From Chloroflexota bacterium (GTDB taxonomy: Bacteria; Chloroflexota; Anaerolineae; B4-G1; SLSP01), in NCBI GenBank assembly GCA_019873645.1, contig JAIOAX010000016.1, positions 1 to 64,000 of the forward strand: a stretch of DNA of 64,000 nucleotides. The letters are read 5' to 3'. Positions 46,791-55,451 of this stretch are shown in pieces. The position numbers and the translations under genes are program-made. The stretch's first letter is position 1, and each line of letters starts with the position of its first letter. The notes below the pieces were generated by a model. It worked only from the letters and a program-made list of their open reading frames with translations, was not told the origin of the DNA and did not search any database.

Positions 46791-46858
46791 ACCACGAATC
46801 CTCATGAATCTACACCAATTTTGCTGTCCATTCGTGAAGATTTGTGTAGATTCGTGGT
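46791..46858. repeat. Inverted repeat with 10-bp units
   Basis: Arms ACCACGAATC... (46791-46816) and ...GATTCGTGGT (46829-46858) are complementary, and each is built from 10-bp CACGAATC-type units. Confidence 0.6.
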
Positions 46859-46885
46859 TTATTTTCCTGGGGAGGTGGAGTGGAC

Positions 46886-47581
46886 ATGCCCTGGACAGAC
46901 GCGCTGTTACGCTTTCAAGAGATTGACCTGGAATTGCAACAGATCAACCGCCGACTGACCGAGATCGCGGCCCGCCTCCACGACGAATCCGAACTTTCAC
47001 AGGCACGCCAGCGCGCCGAACAAACGGCCCAGCAAGCCCGCACGGCCGGAAAAACGCAGAAAGACATCGAGTTTGAGCTGCAGAGGGTGCAGGCCGACCT
47101 GCAACAAACCGAGCAGCGTCTCTACAATGGCAGCGTCACCAATCCCCGGCAACTGGAAGATTTGCAGGCCAAGTCGCAATCCTTGCGCCGCCGCATCGCC
47201 AAACTTGAGGACGACCTGCTCGAAGCCATGGTGGCCCGTGAAGAAGCCGACACTGACGCGGAGGCCGCCGCAACGCATCTGCAAGAGGTCAGCGCCCGGC
47301 GGGCAACGCTCTGTCAGGCGCTCACCGCCGAACGAGACACTTTGCAAACGCGCGAACAGGGGCTGCACCAGGAAGCCCAACACGTCCAGGAACGCATCCC
47401 GCCTAACATTCTCGATACCTATCACTACCTGCGCAGCCGCACCGGCGGCATCCCCGTAGCGCGCTTGAACGGCGAAATCTGTGGCATGTGCGGGGTAGAA
47501 GTCCTGAAGCCCACACAGCGCAAGGTTAAGAATGGAGAAGAGGCTTATTGTGATGGCTGCCGACGCTTGCTGGTTGCATAA
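46886..47581 (+). CDS. Coiled-coil protein with C4 zinc ribbon (DUF164/CdsZ-like)
   Basis: 231 residues. About 1-165 form a long helical hairpin or coiled coil containing the conserved SVTNPRQLEDLQAKSQSLRRR. About 190-231 form a zinc ribbon with CGMCG and CDGC pairs. The family is often proposed to bind nucleic acid or act near the ribosome, but its role is not settled. The ATG has GGAG five bases and GGAGG ten bases upstream; an in-frame GTG at 46880 is the alternative. A strong terminator follows. Confidence 0.85.
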   Translation: MPWTDALLRFQEIDLELQQINRRLTEIAARLHDESELSQARQRAEQTAQQARTAGKTQKDIEFELQRVQADLQQTEQRLYNGSVTNPRQLEDLQAKSQSLRRRIAKLEDDLLEAMVAREEADTDAEAAATHLQEVSARRATLCQALTAERDTLQTREQGLHQEAQHVQERIPPNILDTYHYLRSRTGGIPVARLNGEICGMCGVEVLKPTQRKVKNGEEAYCDGCRRLLVA

Positions 47582-47589
47582 GTTGCCAT

Positions 47590-47684
47590 AAACAGAGACA
47601 CGCCCCTGGGCAGGGGCGTGTCTCTACGAAAGGAGGGTAACCAATCTCATTTAGCAAGGAGGGCGGGGCTCCTTACTAAATGTT
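47590..47684 (-). ncRNA. Candidate small RNA with anti-Shine-Dalgarno-like linker
   Basis: A predicted transcript of about 95 bases, starting seven bases after TATAAT (47691-47696). Hairpin 1 (47682 to 47648) has a 14-bp stem and a C-rich CCCCGCC loop. Its one irregular pair is U-G on this strand but C-A on the other, which favours the minus strand. A 22-base linker (47647-47626) appears unpaired and contains ACCCTCCTTTC, close to the 16S rRNA tail CACCTCCTTTC. The terminator hairpin (47625-47594) closes it. No convincing ORF lies within. An sRNA that pairs with ribosome-binding sites is inference; an antisense or attenuator role is possible. Confidence 0.55.
47594..47625. terminator. 14-bp terminator hairpin
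   Basis: AGAGACACGCCCCT pairs perfectly with AGGGGCGTGTCTCT around a four-base loop. It lies just past the zinc-ribbon gene (plus) and would also end the minus-strand small RNA. The T runs are weak on both sides. Confidence 0.75.
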
Positions 47685-47690
47685 AACCAT

Positions 47691-47718
47691 ATTATACATT
47701 CTTACCAAATTCTAGCAA
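47691..47718 (-). promoter_or_regulatory. Promoter of the candidate small RNA
   Basis: On the minus strand TTGCTA (47713-47718), a 16-base spacer and TATAAT (47691-47696). The sequence AGTACTTTTTTCCTATTGC (47733 to 47715) overlaps the -35 box and is 17/19 identical to the same position of the pilin promoter. Confidence 0.6.
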
Positions 47719-47773
47719 TAGGAAAAAAGTACTATTTCTTCCGTATCATTTGTCATACCGTCGTGAACCGAAA

Positions 47774-49303
47774 ATGAAAACCGGGGTACGGTCACATATT
47801 CCCCATATTTCCATCGAACATCTCTGGGGACTGGTAGTCATTGCGGGTATCTTCATCTTCGTGAACACCCACCCTATCCGCCCGCATGATTTCTGGTGGC
47901 ACATCGCCGCCGGGCGCGAACTGGCGCGTACCGGACAGATTCCCCAGGTAGATCGTTACTCGCAAATGCTGACCGGCACGCCCTACCCGGCTTACCAGAC
48001 CTTTTGGCTACCGGAATGGCTATTATATCAGCTTTACAGACTCGGCGGCGTGCCGCTCGTCATCTGCTTTCAAAGTATCCTGGTGACCACCACCTACGCC
48101 TTAATCCTGGGGCTGGCGCTACGCTGTTCCGGCAGTTGGCGCGCCGCGGCCTTCGGAACGCTTTTCGCTGCCGCGCTGGGTATCAACGACTGGAATGTAC
48201 GGCCTCAGACCATTGCTTTCCTCATTGCGGCTTTGTTCCTGAACGCTATGGATGCCTATCGCCGCCGCCCGCGTGCCTGGTTGCTGTTGATCTTCCCCCT
48301 CAGCATGGCGATCTGGGTCAACAGTCACGGCACCTTTCCCCTGGGACTGACACTCATCGGATTATGGGGCGCGGAGGAAGCCTGGAACGCCTGGCATACC
48401 CGTCGGTGGCGGCCCTTGTGTGCACCGGTCGTCGCCGCATGCGCCGCAACGCTGGCATGTCTGCTCAACCCACGCGGCATTGGGATAGTGCACTATGTTA
48501 CTTCGATGACCACCAACCCGGTGATCCAGAATCTGGTGGTGGAGTGGGCCGCCCCCACCTTTAACACGCTCGGCGGGACGCTGTTCCTGGGAGGCTTGCT
48601 GCTCAGCGCCGCCGTTTTGGCGCTCTCCCCCAAGCGCCCCACCCCCTTCCAGATGCTGGTCTTTCTAATTTTTGGCGCCCTGGGATTGAAAACACTGCGC
48701 GGCGCAATCTGGTTTGGCCTGGCACTGGGTCCGACACTGGCGGAGCATGGGAAAAGAATCGGCGAATGGGTGAATCAGCGAATCGGCGAGTCAGCAAATC
48801 TCCCTACTCCCTACTCCCTACTCCCTACTCCTTACTCCTTACTCAACGTGCTGCTGGCCAGCATGGTGGTGCTGGGAGCATTGCTGTCCCTACCATGGTT
48901 CAAACCCTGGTGGCCACTACCGCCGGAGAAAGCGGGCTGGCTCTCGGCAGAGACACCCGTCGCCGCAACCGAATTTCTACTCCGAGAACACGTGCCGGGA
49001 CCGTTATTTCATGATATGGGGTTTGGCAGTTACCTCATCTGGGCGGCGCAACCGCAGTATCCGGTCTTCGTGGACCCGCGCATTGAACTCTATCCCGCCG
49101 AGATGTGGCTGGATTACCTGCGCATTTCCGCCGCCGCGCCCGGCTGGGAAGAGCGGCTTGAAAGATACGAAATCCGCACGCTGATGCTCAGTTTGCAAGA
49201 ACAAGCGGGGTTAGTCGCGGCGGCGCGCGCGTCTGGAGAGTGGAGAGAGGTCTATCGTGACGCCACAAGCATCATCCTGACCTATGCGGGGCTGCCCGAT
49301 TAA
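47774..49303 (+). CDS. Polytopic membrane protein, GT-C-like, paralogue of 56693-58222
   Basis: About 509 residues and ten or more hydrophobic helices. HPIRPHDFWWHIAAGRELA near the start resembles the first external loop of GT-C glycosyltransferases, where an acidic residue is catalytic. It shares this motif, NVRPQTIAFL and the C-terminal segment GFGSYLIWAA ... VDPRIELYP with the gene at 56693-58222, so the two are paralogues. I prefer the ATG at 47774; a TTG at 47750 is possible, and neither has a good ribosome site. A short tandem repeat encodes residues about 326-356. It probably glycosylates a lipid or protein outside the membrane; this is inference. Confidence 0.75.
   Translation: MKTGVRSHIPHISIEHLWGLVVIAGIFIFVNTHPIRPHDFWWHIAAGRELARTGQIPQVDRYSQMLTGTPYPAYQTFWLPEWLLYQLYRLGGVPLVICFQSILVTTTYALILGLALRCSGSWRAAAFGTLFAAALGINDWNVRPQTIAFLIAALFLNAMDAYRRRPRAWLLLIFPLSMAIWVNSHGTFPLGLTLIGLWGAEEAWNAWHTRRWRPLCAPVVAACAATLACLLNPRGIGIVHYVTSMTTNPVIQNLVVEWAAPTFNTLGGTLFLGGLLLSAAVLALSPKRPTPFQMLVFLIFGALGLKTLRGAIWFGLALGPTLAEHGKRIGEWVNQRIGESANLPTPYSLLPTPYSLLNVLLASMVVLGALLSLPWFKPWWPLPPEKAGWLSAETPVAATEFLLREHVPGPLFHDMGFGSYLIWAAQPQYPVFVDPRIELYPAEMWLDYLRISAAAPGWEERLERYEIRTLMLSLQEQAGLVAAARASGEWREVYRDATSIILTYAGLPD
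48756..48844. repeat. Composite STRR-like repeat in a membrane protein gene
   Basis: About five GAATCGGC-type octamers are followed by about six CTACTCC/TTACTCC heptamers, the same order as at 21297-21480. The encoded residues (RIGE..., then PTPYSLLPTPYSLL) are missing from the paralogue at 56693-58222. Confidence 0.8.
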
Positions 49304-49334
49304 CAACAATCAAGCTACTTTCAACAAGGAGGCT

Positions 49335-50264
49335 ATGGTGGAGACTATAGTGGATGTCCAGATTCAAGACACCATGATGACCGGCGTATCAGTGGTAGTC
49401 CCCGCCTACAATGAAGAATTGGGGATTGGGCCGGTGCTGGAACAGTTGCGTAACGTGTTGACAAACGCGCCGTTCGCCCACGAAATCATCGTCGTAGATG
49501 ATGGCTCGCAAGATAACACCGCAGCAGTCGTCCGCCAGTATCCCGATGTACGCCTGCTCACCCACAAACGCAACCTGGGCTACGGCGCAGCGTTGAAAAC
49601 GGCCATTCGTCATGCGCACTACGGCCTCATCTGCATTACTGACGCCGACGGTACTTATCCCAATGCGCGCATCCCTGAACTTGTAAACCAACTCGCCAAC
49701 AACGACTACGATATGGTTGTCGGTGCACGGAAAGGCACCGAGGTCGTCATACCCTGGATACGCAAACCGGCCAAGTGGATTATCGGGAAGCTTGCCGAAC
49801 TAATCGCCGGGCAGCCTATTCCCGACATCAACTCCGGGCTACGGGTTTTCAAACGTGCCGTTGCGCTACGGTTTTTCAGCATGCTCCCCGACGGATTCTC
49901 CTTCACGACCACGCTCACGTTGGGGATGCTGACCAACGGCTATGCTGTCACCTATATGCCCATCAACTATATGGCGCGAACCGGGAAATCGAAGATCAAG
50001 CCGGTACGCGACACGCTGAACTTTGTCAATCTGATTCTGCGGATGGCGTTGTACTTTGCGCCGCTTAAAATTTTCCTGCCGTTGAGCGGGTTCCTGTTGT
50101 TACTGGGATTGCTATGGGGCATTTTCAGTTGGGCGGTGTTGAAACGTCTGGCCGATGTGAGCACCGTGGTCATCATTATGGCGGCCGTTCAAATCGCAGC
50201 GGTAGGGATGCTCGCGGAACTCATTGATCGGCGGCTGCCGAATTATTACCGGGAGGAAGAATGA
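49335..50264 (+). CDS. Family 2 glycosyltransferase, polyprenol-phosphate sugar synthase-like
   Basis: 309 residues. A GT-A domain of the DPM1/GtrB type covers about 15-235: VVVPAYNEE, VVDDGSQDNT, RNLGYGAALKTAI and the DxD-like ITDADGTYP. Two C-terminal helices (about 245-300) anchor it, as in GtrB. It probably moves a sugar from a nucleotide donor to a polyprenyl phosphate on the cytosolic face, supplying the GT-C-like enzymes nearby. AGGAGG lies only two bases before the ATG, so the GTG one codon on is also possible. Its stop overlaps the next start (ATGA). Confidence 0.88.
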   Translation: MVETIVDVQIQDTMMTGVSVVVPAYNEELGIGPVLEQLRNVLTNAPFAHEIIVVDDGSQDNTAAVVRQYPDVRLLTHKRNLGYGAALKTAIRHAHYGLICITDADGTYPNARIPELVNQLANNDYDMVVGARKGTEVVIPWIRKPAKWIIGKLAELIAGQPIPDINSGLRVFKRAVALRFFSMLPDGFSFTTTLTLGMLTNGYAVTYMPINYMARTGKSKIKPVRDTLNFVNLILRMALYFAPLKIFLPLSGFLLLLGLLWGIFSWAVLKRLADVSTVVIIMAAVQIAAVGMLAELIDRRLPNYYREEE

Positions 50265-50929
50265 CGACGGGCGTCTACGATATTGATTATTTTGAAGGCC
50301 GCCGCCACAAACGACAGTTTATCTATCGCTTGCGCCGCCGCACCGACGAAGTAGAACGCGTACTGCGCCGCTATCACCACAGACCTTTGCGCGTGATCGT
50401 GGATGTCGGTACAGCAGATGGATTGATGCTGGCCGACTTGCGCAAACGCCTGGGACCGTTGACCTTCCTGGGCATTGATTACAGCCTGCCGCTCCTGCGT
50501 GCCGTGGTTCTTGAAGGCGTGTACAAAGGACAGGGAGATGCCCTGGCCTTGCCGGTGCGTAGCCAGGCGGCAGATGCCGTCATCGCCACGGCGGTCATCG
50601 AACATGTCCCCAACGCAGACGCCTTACTGGGCGAATGCTGGCGGATACTACGGCCCGGCGGATTACTGGTGTTGACGACCCCCAATCCGTTGATGGACTG
50701 TCTCGCTGCAATCCTGGGGATCTTGAAGGACGCCCAACACAGCCAAACTTTTACCCTCAAGGAACTCTCCACACGCGTGACAAAGCATGGTTTCGAGATT
50801 GTAGAAGCGCGTAAGTTTATGTTGTCCCCCATCGGTTTTCCGGCAGAAAAAACCATCGAGCGGGTCTTTGGGCCATTGGGACTTCAGTTCATGATGGCGA
50901 ATCAACTGGTCGTTGGACGCAAAAGCTGA
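50261..50929 (+). CDS. SAM-dependent methyltransferase
   Basis: 222 residues, class I methyltransferase fold. Motif I is VIVDVGTADGLML (about 44-56), then LGIDYS, and ADAVIATAVIEHVPN with WRILRPGGLLVLTTPNP. It is translationally coupled to the GT2 gene by a four-base overlap, which suggests that it modifies the same lipid-linked sugar or glycan; this is inference. Arg-rich residues 14-40 may contact a membrane or a phosphate group. Confidence 0.85.
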   Translation: MTTGVYDIDYFEGRRHKRQFIYRLRRRTDEVERVLRRYHHRPLRVIVDVGTADGLMLADLRKRLGPLTFLGIDYSLPLLRAVVLEGVYKGQGDALALPVRSQAADAVIATAVIEHVPNADALLGECWRILRPGGLLVLTTPNPLMDCLAAILGILKDAQHSQTFTLKELSTRVTKHGFEIVEARKFMLSPIGFPAEKTIERVFGPLGLQFMMANQLVVGRKS

Positions 50930-50979
50930 AGTATTCCCATACCCGTTATGAACACAATGACATACAGAGGAGAGAGGAA

Positions 50980-52398
50980 ATGAAAGTTCTGTTAATCAAT
51001 CCACCGAGCGAACAAGAACTTATCGGCAACAACCCGGCCATCATAGAAGAGGAACGGGGATACAATCCGCCTCTGGGACTCCTATACGTGGCGGCATACC
51101 TGGAATCCCATGCGGCGCGTGAACATGAAGTCACCGTCATTGATGCCCAGGTGGAAGAACTATCATACACACAACTCGCCGAACGGATCAAACAGATTGC
51201 TCCCGATGTCGTTGGATTGACAGCGATGACTTTTACGCTGCTGGACGTTATCCATACCATCCAGGTGGTGAAAGCCCATGCCCCCCAGGCGCGAGTGGTA
51301 GTAGGCGGGCCGCATGCGCATTTGTTCCCCGCAGAAACGCTCAGTCTGCCCGGCGTTGATTTTGTCGTTATAGGTGAAGGAGAAGAAGCCTTCTACCAGT
51401 TGGTACAACACCTGGACACTCCAGAGCAACTGGCACAGATTCGCGGACTGGTGTTCCGTCACGCTGGTCAGATTGTAAAAACCGGGGCCGCCGCGATGAT
51501 TCAAGACCTGGACAGTCTACCGTTTCCCGCGCGGCACCTGACGCCGTATCAAAAATACTCCTCTCTACTGGCACGTCGCAACCCCATCACGACCATGTTT
51601 ACCAGCCGCGGCTGCCCGTTCCGTTGCGCCTTTTGCGACCGCCCGCACCTCGGCAAACGCTTCCGTGCGCGCTCTCCCCAAAACGTCGTGGATGAAATGG
51701 CGGCCTGCGTCAATCTGGGCATTTATGAATTCCTCATTTACGATGATACGTTTACGGTAGATCGCAAGCGCGTCTTGGGCATCTGCGAGGAAATCCGGCA
51801 GCGAAAACTGGATATCGGCTGGGACATTCGCGCGCGGGTAGATACAGTGGATGAGTCTCTGCTCGCAGCACTCCGCGCCGCCGGCTGTGAACGCATCCAC
51901 TATGGCGTAGAAGCCGGTACTGAAAAAATCCTCAAAGTCCTCAACAAGGGCATCACCCTGCCCCAAGTGCAAAATGCGTTCAAATGGACCAAGAAAGCCG
52001 GTATAGAGACATTGGCCTACTTTATGATCGGCTCTCCTACAGAAACGCGAGAAGACATTTTGCAAACGATCAGGTTTGCCGAGCGTCTCGATCCGGACTA
52101 TGTGCACATCACGATTTTGACGCCTTTTCCGGGCACCCAGATATACTTCGATGGCCTGGCTCAGGGGGTCTTTACCGAAGATTTCTGGCAAAAGTTTGCC
52201 GCCGATCCAACACCCAATTTTGTGCCCCGTTACTGGGAACAAGAACTTTCAACCGCTGAACTCATCACTATGTTGAACCAGGCATACAAACGGTTTTATC
52301 TGCGCCCGCGCTATATCTGGAAACGTCTCACACGGGTTCGTTCCCTGAGGGAATTAGCGCGCAAGGCCCATGCCGGTATCAAAGTATTACGTCTGTAG
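50980..52398 (+). CDS. B12-binding-domain radical SAM protein
   Basis: 472 residues. About 1-150 form a cobalamin-binding-like Rossmann domain (MKVLLINPPSE; DVVGLTAMTF; VVVGGPHAHLFPAE; DFVVIGEGEEAF), without the DxHxxG motif typical of base-off cobalamin binding. The radical SAM core has C212, C216 and C219 in SRGCPFRCAFC for the 4Fe-4S cluster, followed by IYDDTFTVDRKR, RIHYGVEAGTEKIL and FMIGSPTETREDI. Such enzymes methylate or rearrange unactivated carbons, often in lipid or cell-surface pathways. Its position between glycan genes hints at lipid or sugar modification; the substrate is unknown. Confidence 0.85.
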   Translation: MKVLLINPPSEQELIGNNPAIIEEERGYNPPLGLLYVAAYLESHAAREHEVTVIDAQVEELSYTQLAERIKQIAPDVVGLTAMTFTLLDVIHTIQVVKAHAPQARVVVGGPHAHLFPAETLSLPGVDFVVIGEGEEAFYQLVQHLDTPEQLAQIRGLVFRHAGQIVKTGAAAMIQDLDSLPFPARHLTPYQKYSSLLARRNPITTMFTSRGCPFRCAFCDRPHLGKRFRARSPQNVVDEMAACVNLGIYEFLIYDDTFTVDRKRVLGICEEIRQRKLDIGWDIRARVDTVDESLLAALRAAGCERIHYGVEAGTEKILKVLNKGITLPQVQNAFKWTKKAGIETLAYFMIGSPTETREDILQTIRFAERLDPDYVHITILTPFPGTQIYFDGLAQGVFTEDFWQKFAADPTPNFVPRYWEQELSTAELITMLNQAYKRFYLRPRYIWKRLTRVRSLRELARKAHAGIKVLRL

Positions 52399-52422
52399 CT
52401 TTCCAGTGTTTTAAGGAAACCT

Positions 52423-53700
52423 ATGTCTGAGTCCAATCAAATCACACAACACCCTCTACTCCGCTGGCTGACGCCCTTGCTGACACCGCGCCGTATGAAC
52501 TATGCCAAATGGCTCGGCGGCGCGCTGTGGGCAGCGTGGCTGATAAGCCTGCTCCTGGGGCCGGGGAACTTCGATTTGGCCGGGCAGGTCATCGGCACCG
52601 ATTTCCTGCAATACTACACCGCCGGCTACATCGTGCGCTACGGTGATCCCACACGCCTCTACGATATCCAGTATCAGGCAGACCTGGAAATTCAGCTTGT
52701 GGGGCCAGAGGTATCCGGCTTCTACGGTTTTATCCTGCCACCCTTTATGGCCTGGTTCTTCTGGCCCTTCGCCCGGTTGCCCTACGTCTGGAGTTTTGCC
52801 CTGTGGAGTCTGCTGGGACTGTTACTGTTGTGGCTAAGCCTGAAATGGCTGCTTCTCCCGGCCACTCACCCGCGACCGGTATTCGTTTGGTGTCTCACCT
52901 GGTTTCCGGTCTTCGCGGCGATGGCATTCGGACAAAACTCTCTGCTGAGCCTGTTTCTGTTTGCCCTGACCTATCGGCTATGGTCGCGGGAGCGACCATT
53001 CTGGGCCGGGATGACAGCCAGTTTGCTGGCCTACAAACCACAACTGTTGTTAGGGTTGGGCCTCCTGTGGCTGTTGCGCTGGCGCAAAGATTGGCGCACG
53101 CTGTTGGGAATGGGCATAGGGGGAAGTGTCCTGGTGGCACTATGCTTTGTGACGTTGCCCGAAGCCAGCCGCGCTTACATTGATTTTGCGCTTACCGTCA
53201 TTCCCAACATTCCCAACTGGCCGGGACGACAACTCTGGCACATGCAAACGTTTTATGAGTTCTGGTTGCTTTTGCTGCCGGGATTGCCGGTCGTAGCCAC
53301 CATAGCGCGCTGGATTTTTATCGGCATCGGCGGGATAGCCTTTGTGCGTTTTGTACGCCGCTACCAGACAGACAAACACCTGCTCTACGCCGGGATGATG
53401 TGTCTGCTCATCTGGATTACGCCCCACGCCAACATCTACGAAATGAGCCTCCTGCTCATTCCCGCGCTGCTGTTATGGGAACATCGCCCGGAACTGCGAC
53501 TGGGATGGCGGCGGCTCTTTGTCCTGTTGTGGCTGGCGTTTTTGTTCGGCGGGCCGCTGGTTTACGCGCAACTGGAAGTCCTGCACCTGCCCTTTGCGGT
53601 GCAGATCGGCGTACCGCTGTGGATGATGGCGTTCTATCTGGCTTACACGTGGCTCATGATGCCGGAACAGGAAGCCACTGGGGCAGTTTCCCTGATGTAA
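52423..53700 (+). CDS. DUF2029/GT87-type membrane glycosyltransferase
   Basis: 425 residues and about ten helices. The first external loop reads GTDFLQYYTAGYIVRYGDPTRLYD, the hallmark of the GT87 (DUF2029) family of polyprenol-phosphate-sugar-dependent mannosyl- or arabinosyl-type transferases. The Asp in GTDF is the expected catalytic residue. AAGGAAA lies before the ATG. It ends five bases from the convergent epimerase gene. It probably uses the product of one of the GT2 enzymes. Confidence 0.82.
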   Translation: MSESNQITQHPLLRWLTPLLTPRRMNYAKWLGGALWAAWLISLLLGPGNFDLAGQVIGTDFLQYYTAGYIVRYGDPTRLYDIQYQADLEIQLVGPEVSGFYGFILPPFMAWFFWPFARLPYVWSFALWSLLGLLLLWLSLKWLLLPATHPRPVFVWCLTWFPVFAAMAFGQNSLLSLFLFALTYRLWSRERPFWAGMTASLLAYKPQLLLGLGLLWLLRWRKDWRTLLGMGIGGSVLVALCFVTLPEASRAYIDFALTVIPNIPNWPGRQLWHMQTFYEFWLLLLPGLPVVATIARWIFIGIGGIAFVRFVRRYQTDKHLLYAGMMCLLIWITPHANIYEMSLLLIPALLLWEHRPELRLGWRRLFVLLWLAFLFGGPLVYAQLEVLHLPFAVQIGVPLWMMAFYLAYTWLMMPEQEATGAVSLM

Positions 53701-53705
53701 CTCGA

Positions 53706-54698
53706 CTACGCCATCGAAAGCCGGTCAGGCGCTTCAGGCGTTTCCAACCATTGCTTGGTCCGTCGCAGCCCCGTGAGCAAGGTCACCTGCGGCACCCAGC
53801 GCAATACGCGGCGCGCTTTCTCGATATTCACCACCCGCCGGCGAATATTATCAATGTCGCGGCGATCAATGTAAATCGGTGCGGACTCCAATCCATACAA
53901 GTCCAGCACGGCACGGGCCAATGCTTCGATGCTGGTTTCTACGCCGGTGCCCACATTGAAAACTTCCCCTTCGGATTTTGGCGACAGCGCCGCCAGTAAG
54001 GTCGCTTCGACCGCATCTTCGACAAAAGTGAAATCGCGCGTCTGTTGACCGTCGCCGTGAATCGCCGGAGGCTGCCCGAGTTGCGCGCGCTGCATGAACT
54101 TCGCCACCACACCACAATAGGGATTTTGAGGGTCTTGCCACAACCCGTAAACATTGGAATAGCGCACTACCACCACCGGCACGTCATAGCTTTCATAAAA
54201 TGCCTGACAGTATCCCTCACCGCTAAATTTGCTGACCGCATAAGGCGTCAATAAACTGATCCGGTCATCCTCATTGATGGGCAAATAACGCGGATTGCCA
54301 TAAACCGAAACCGAAGACGTATAAACCACCCGTTGTGGGTGAAAATCACGGGCGGCCAACAGCACATTCAACGTCCCCCCGATATTGGTCTCAAAATCCT
54401 CGTAAGGATTACGAGTCGAGGCAATAATATTACGTGCGGCCAAATGAAAAACCAATTCCGCCTGCGAGACCAGTTCTCGCACTAAGCCAGCATCGGTGAC
54501 ACTACCTCGCACCAGATGGTAGTGGGCAGAATCAATCCCGCGCAAGTTCTCGACACGCCCGGTGAAGAAGTCGTCCAATACCGTGACTTCCGCGCCTTCG
54601 CCAATCAGCCGGCGCACCAGATTCGAGCCGATAAAACCTGCACCGCCGGTCACCAGCACCCGCCGACCGCTCAGTTCGCTTTTCACCGCATAATTCAC
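53706..54698 (-). CDS. NAD-dependent sugar epimerase/dehydratase
   Basis: 330 residues, extended short-chain dehydrogenase fold. GGAGFIGSNL (near 20) binds NAD, VFHLAARN follows, TSSVSVYG holds the catalytic Ser, and YAVSK supplies Tyr and Lys. It resembles UDP-glucose 4-epimerases and would supply a nucleotide sugar for surface glycan. I chose the GTG at 54698, which overlaps the upstream TGA (GTGA) with a G-rich ribosome site seven bases before. The frame opens 17 codons earlier, inside the GT2 gene. Confidence 0.88.
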   Translation of the reverse strand: MNYAVKSELSGRRVLVTGGAGFIGSNLVRRLIGEGAEVTVLDDFFTGRVENLRGIDSAHYHLVRGSVTDAGLVRELVSQAELVFHLAARNIIASTRNPYEDFETNIGGTLNVLLAARDFHPQRVVYTSSVSVYGNPRYLPINEDDRISLLTPYAVSKFSGEGYCQAFYESYDVPVVVVRYSNVYGLWQDPQNPYCGVVAKFMQRAQLGQPPAIHGDGQQTRDFTFVEDAVEATLLAALSPKSEGEVFNVGTGVETSIEALARAVLDLYGLESAPIYIDRRDIDNIRRRVVNIEKARRVLRWVPQVTLLTGLRRTKQWLETPEAPDRLSMA

Positions 54699-55420
54699 TT
54701 TTTCACCCCCAACGTCAAATAAATCATCGGACGCAAAATCCGCCACCAATCACGCACTGGTTTCATCTTGGTCGTACCGCCGGTATGATAGATAACTTTC
54801 ATGGGCGCCTCAGTCACTTTATAGCCCTCGCGCACCGCTTTGTAAAACAAATACGGCTCTAACTCGTATGTGTTTAACCAGTCTTGCCAGAGATTGATCT
54901 TGCCGTCGGCAAAAATCCGCACGTGAAACGCCCGTCCGCCGTTGGTCGCGTCGGTGCAGGCAAAACCGGTCAATAAACGAAAGGTCGCCGCATAGACCCA
55001 GGTGAAGAAACGACGAAACCAGTTGATGTTGGGCGATTGCAAGCCACGGAAACGGCGTGACCCTTGAACAAAATCATAGCCTTCTTCAAGGATCGGGCGC
55101 AGCAAGCCGGGCAATTCTGTGGGATCGTGTTGATCGTCCCCGGAAAGGATCGCTACCACCGAGAAATCATGCGCCAGCGCGTAATCAATGCCGGTGCGGA
55201 TTGCCGCACCCACGCCGGCATTGCGCTCATGACGCACGACCCAGGCGCCAGCCGCCGCCGCTTCAGCCGCAGTATCGTCCCGCGAGCCGTCATCTACCAC
55301 TACAATGCCGTCCACGGCCTGTGTCAAGGCCTTCCGCACCACCCGCCCGATTTTTCCTTGTTCATTATAGGCCGGAATGACCACTAAAACCCGTGGTTTT
55401 TGCGTTTCTTGAGCTACCAT
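54695..55420 (-). CDS. Family 2 glycosyltransferase, DPM1-like
   Basis: 241 residues without the C-terminal membrane helices of the plus-strand GT2. VVIPAYNEQGKIGRVV, VVDDGSRDDT and RNAGVGAAIRTGIDYAL are typical, but the usual DxD region reads SGDDQHDP. The shape fits soluble dolichol/polyprenol-phosphate mannose synthase-like enzymes. I chose the ATG at 55420 (MVAQETQ), preceded by AAAGGGG. It lies 31 bp after a PIG-V-like gene that would use polyprenyl-phosphate mannose, so the pair may work together; this is inference. Confidence 0.88.
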   Translation of the reverse strand: MVAQETQKPRVLVVIPAYNEQGKIGRVVRKALTQAVDGIVVVDDGSRDDTAAEAAAAGAWVVRHERNAGVGAAIRTGIDYALAHDFSVVAILSGDDQHDPTELPGLLRPILEEGYDFVQGSRRFRGLQSPNINWFRRFFTWVYAATFRLLTGFACTDATNGGRAFHVRIFADGKINLWQDWLNTYELEPYLFYKAVREGYKVTEAPMKVIYHTGGTTKMKPVRDWWRILRPMIYLTLGVKK

Positions 55421-55451
55421 TGGCCCCTTTCCCTCCCCTAAGTCTGCTCTC

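Noticed and set aside
47626..47670. AAGGAGG-like ribosome site on the plus strand before a possible small gene
   Set aside because: No start codon lies at a suitable distance. The sequence is better explained as the complement of the small RNA's anti-Shine-Dalgarno linker and hairpin.
48756..48844. Sequencing or assembly error producing the tandem repeats in coding genes
   Set aside because: Independent copies with the same octamer-then-heptamer order occur in unrelated genes with diverged units and open frames, which random error would not produce.
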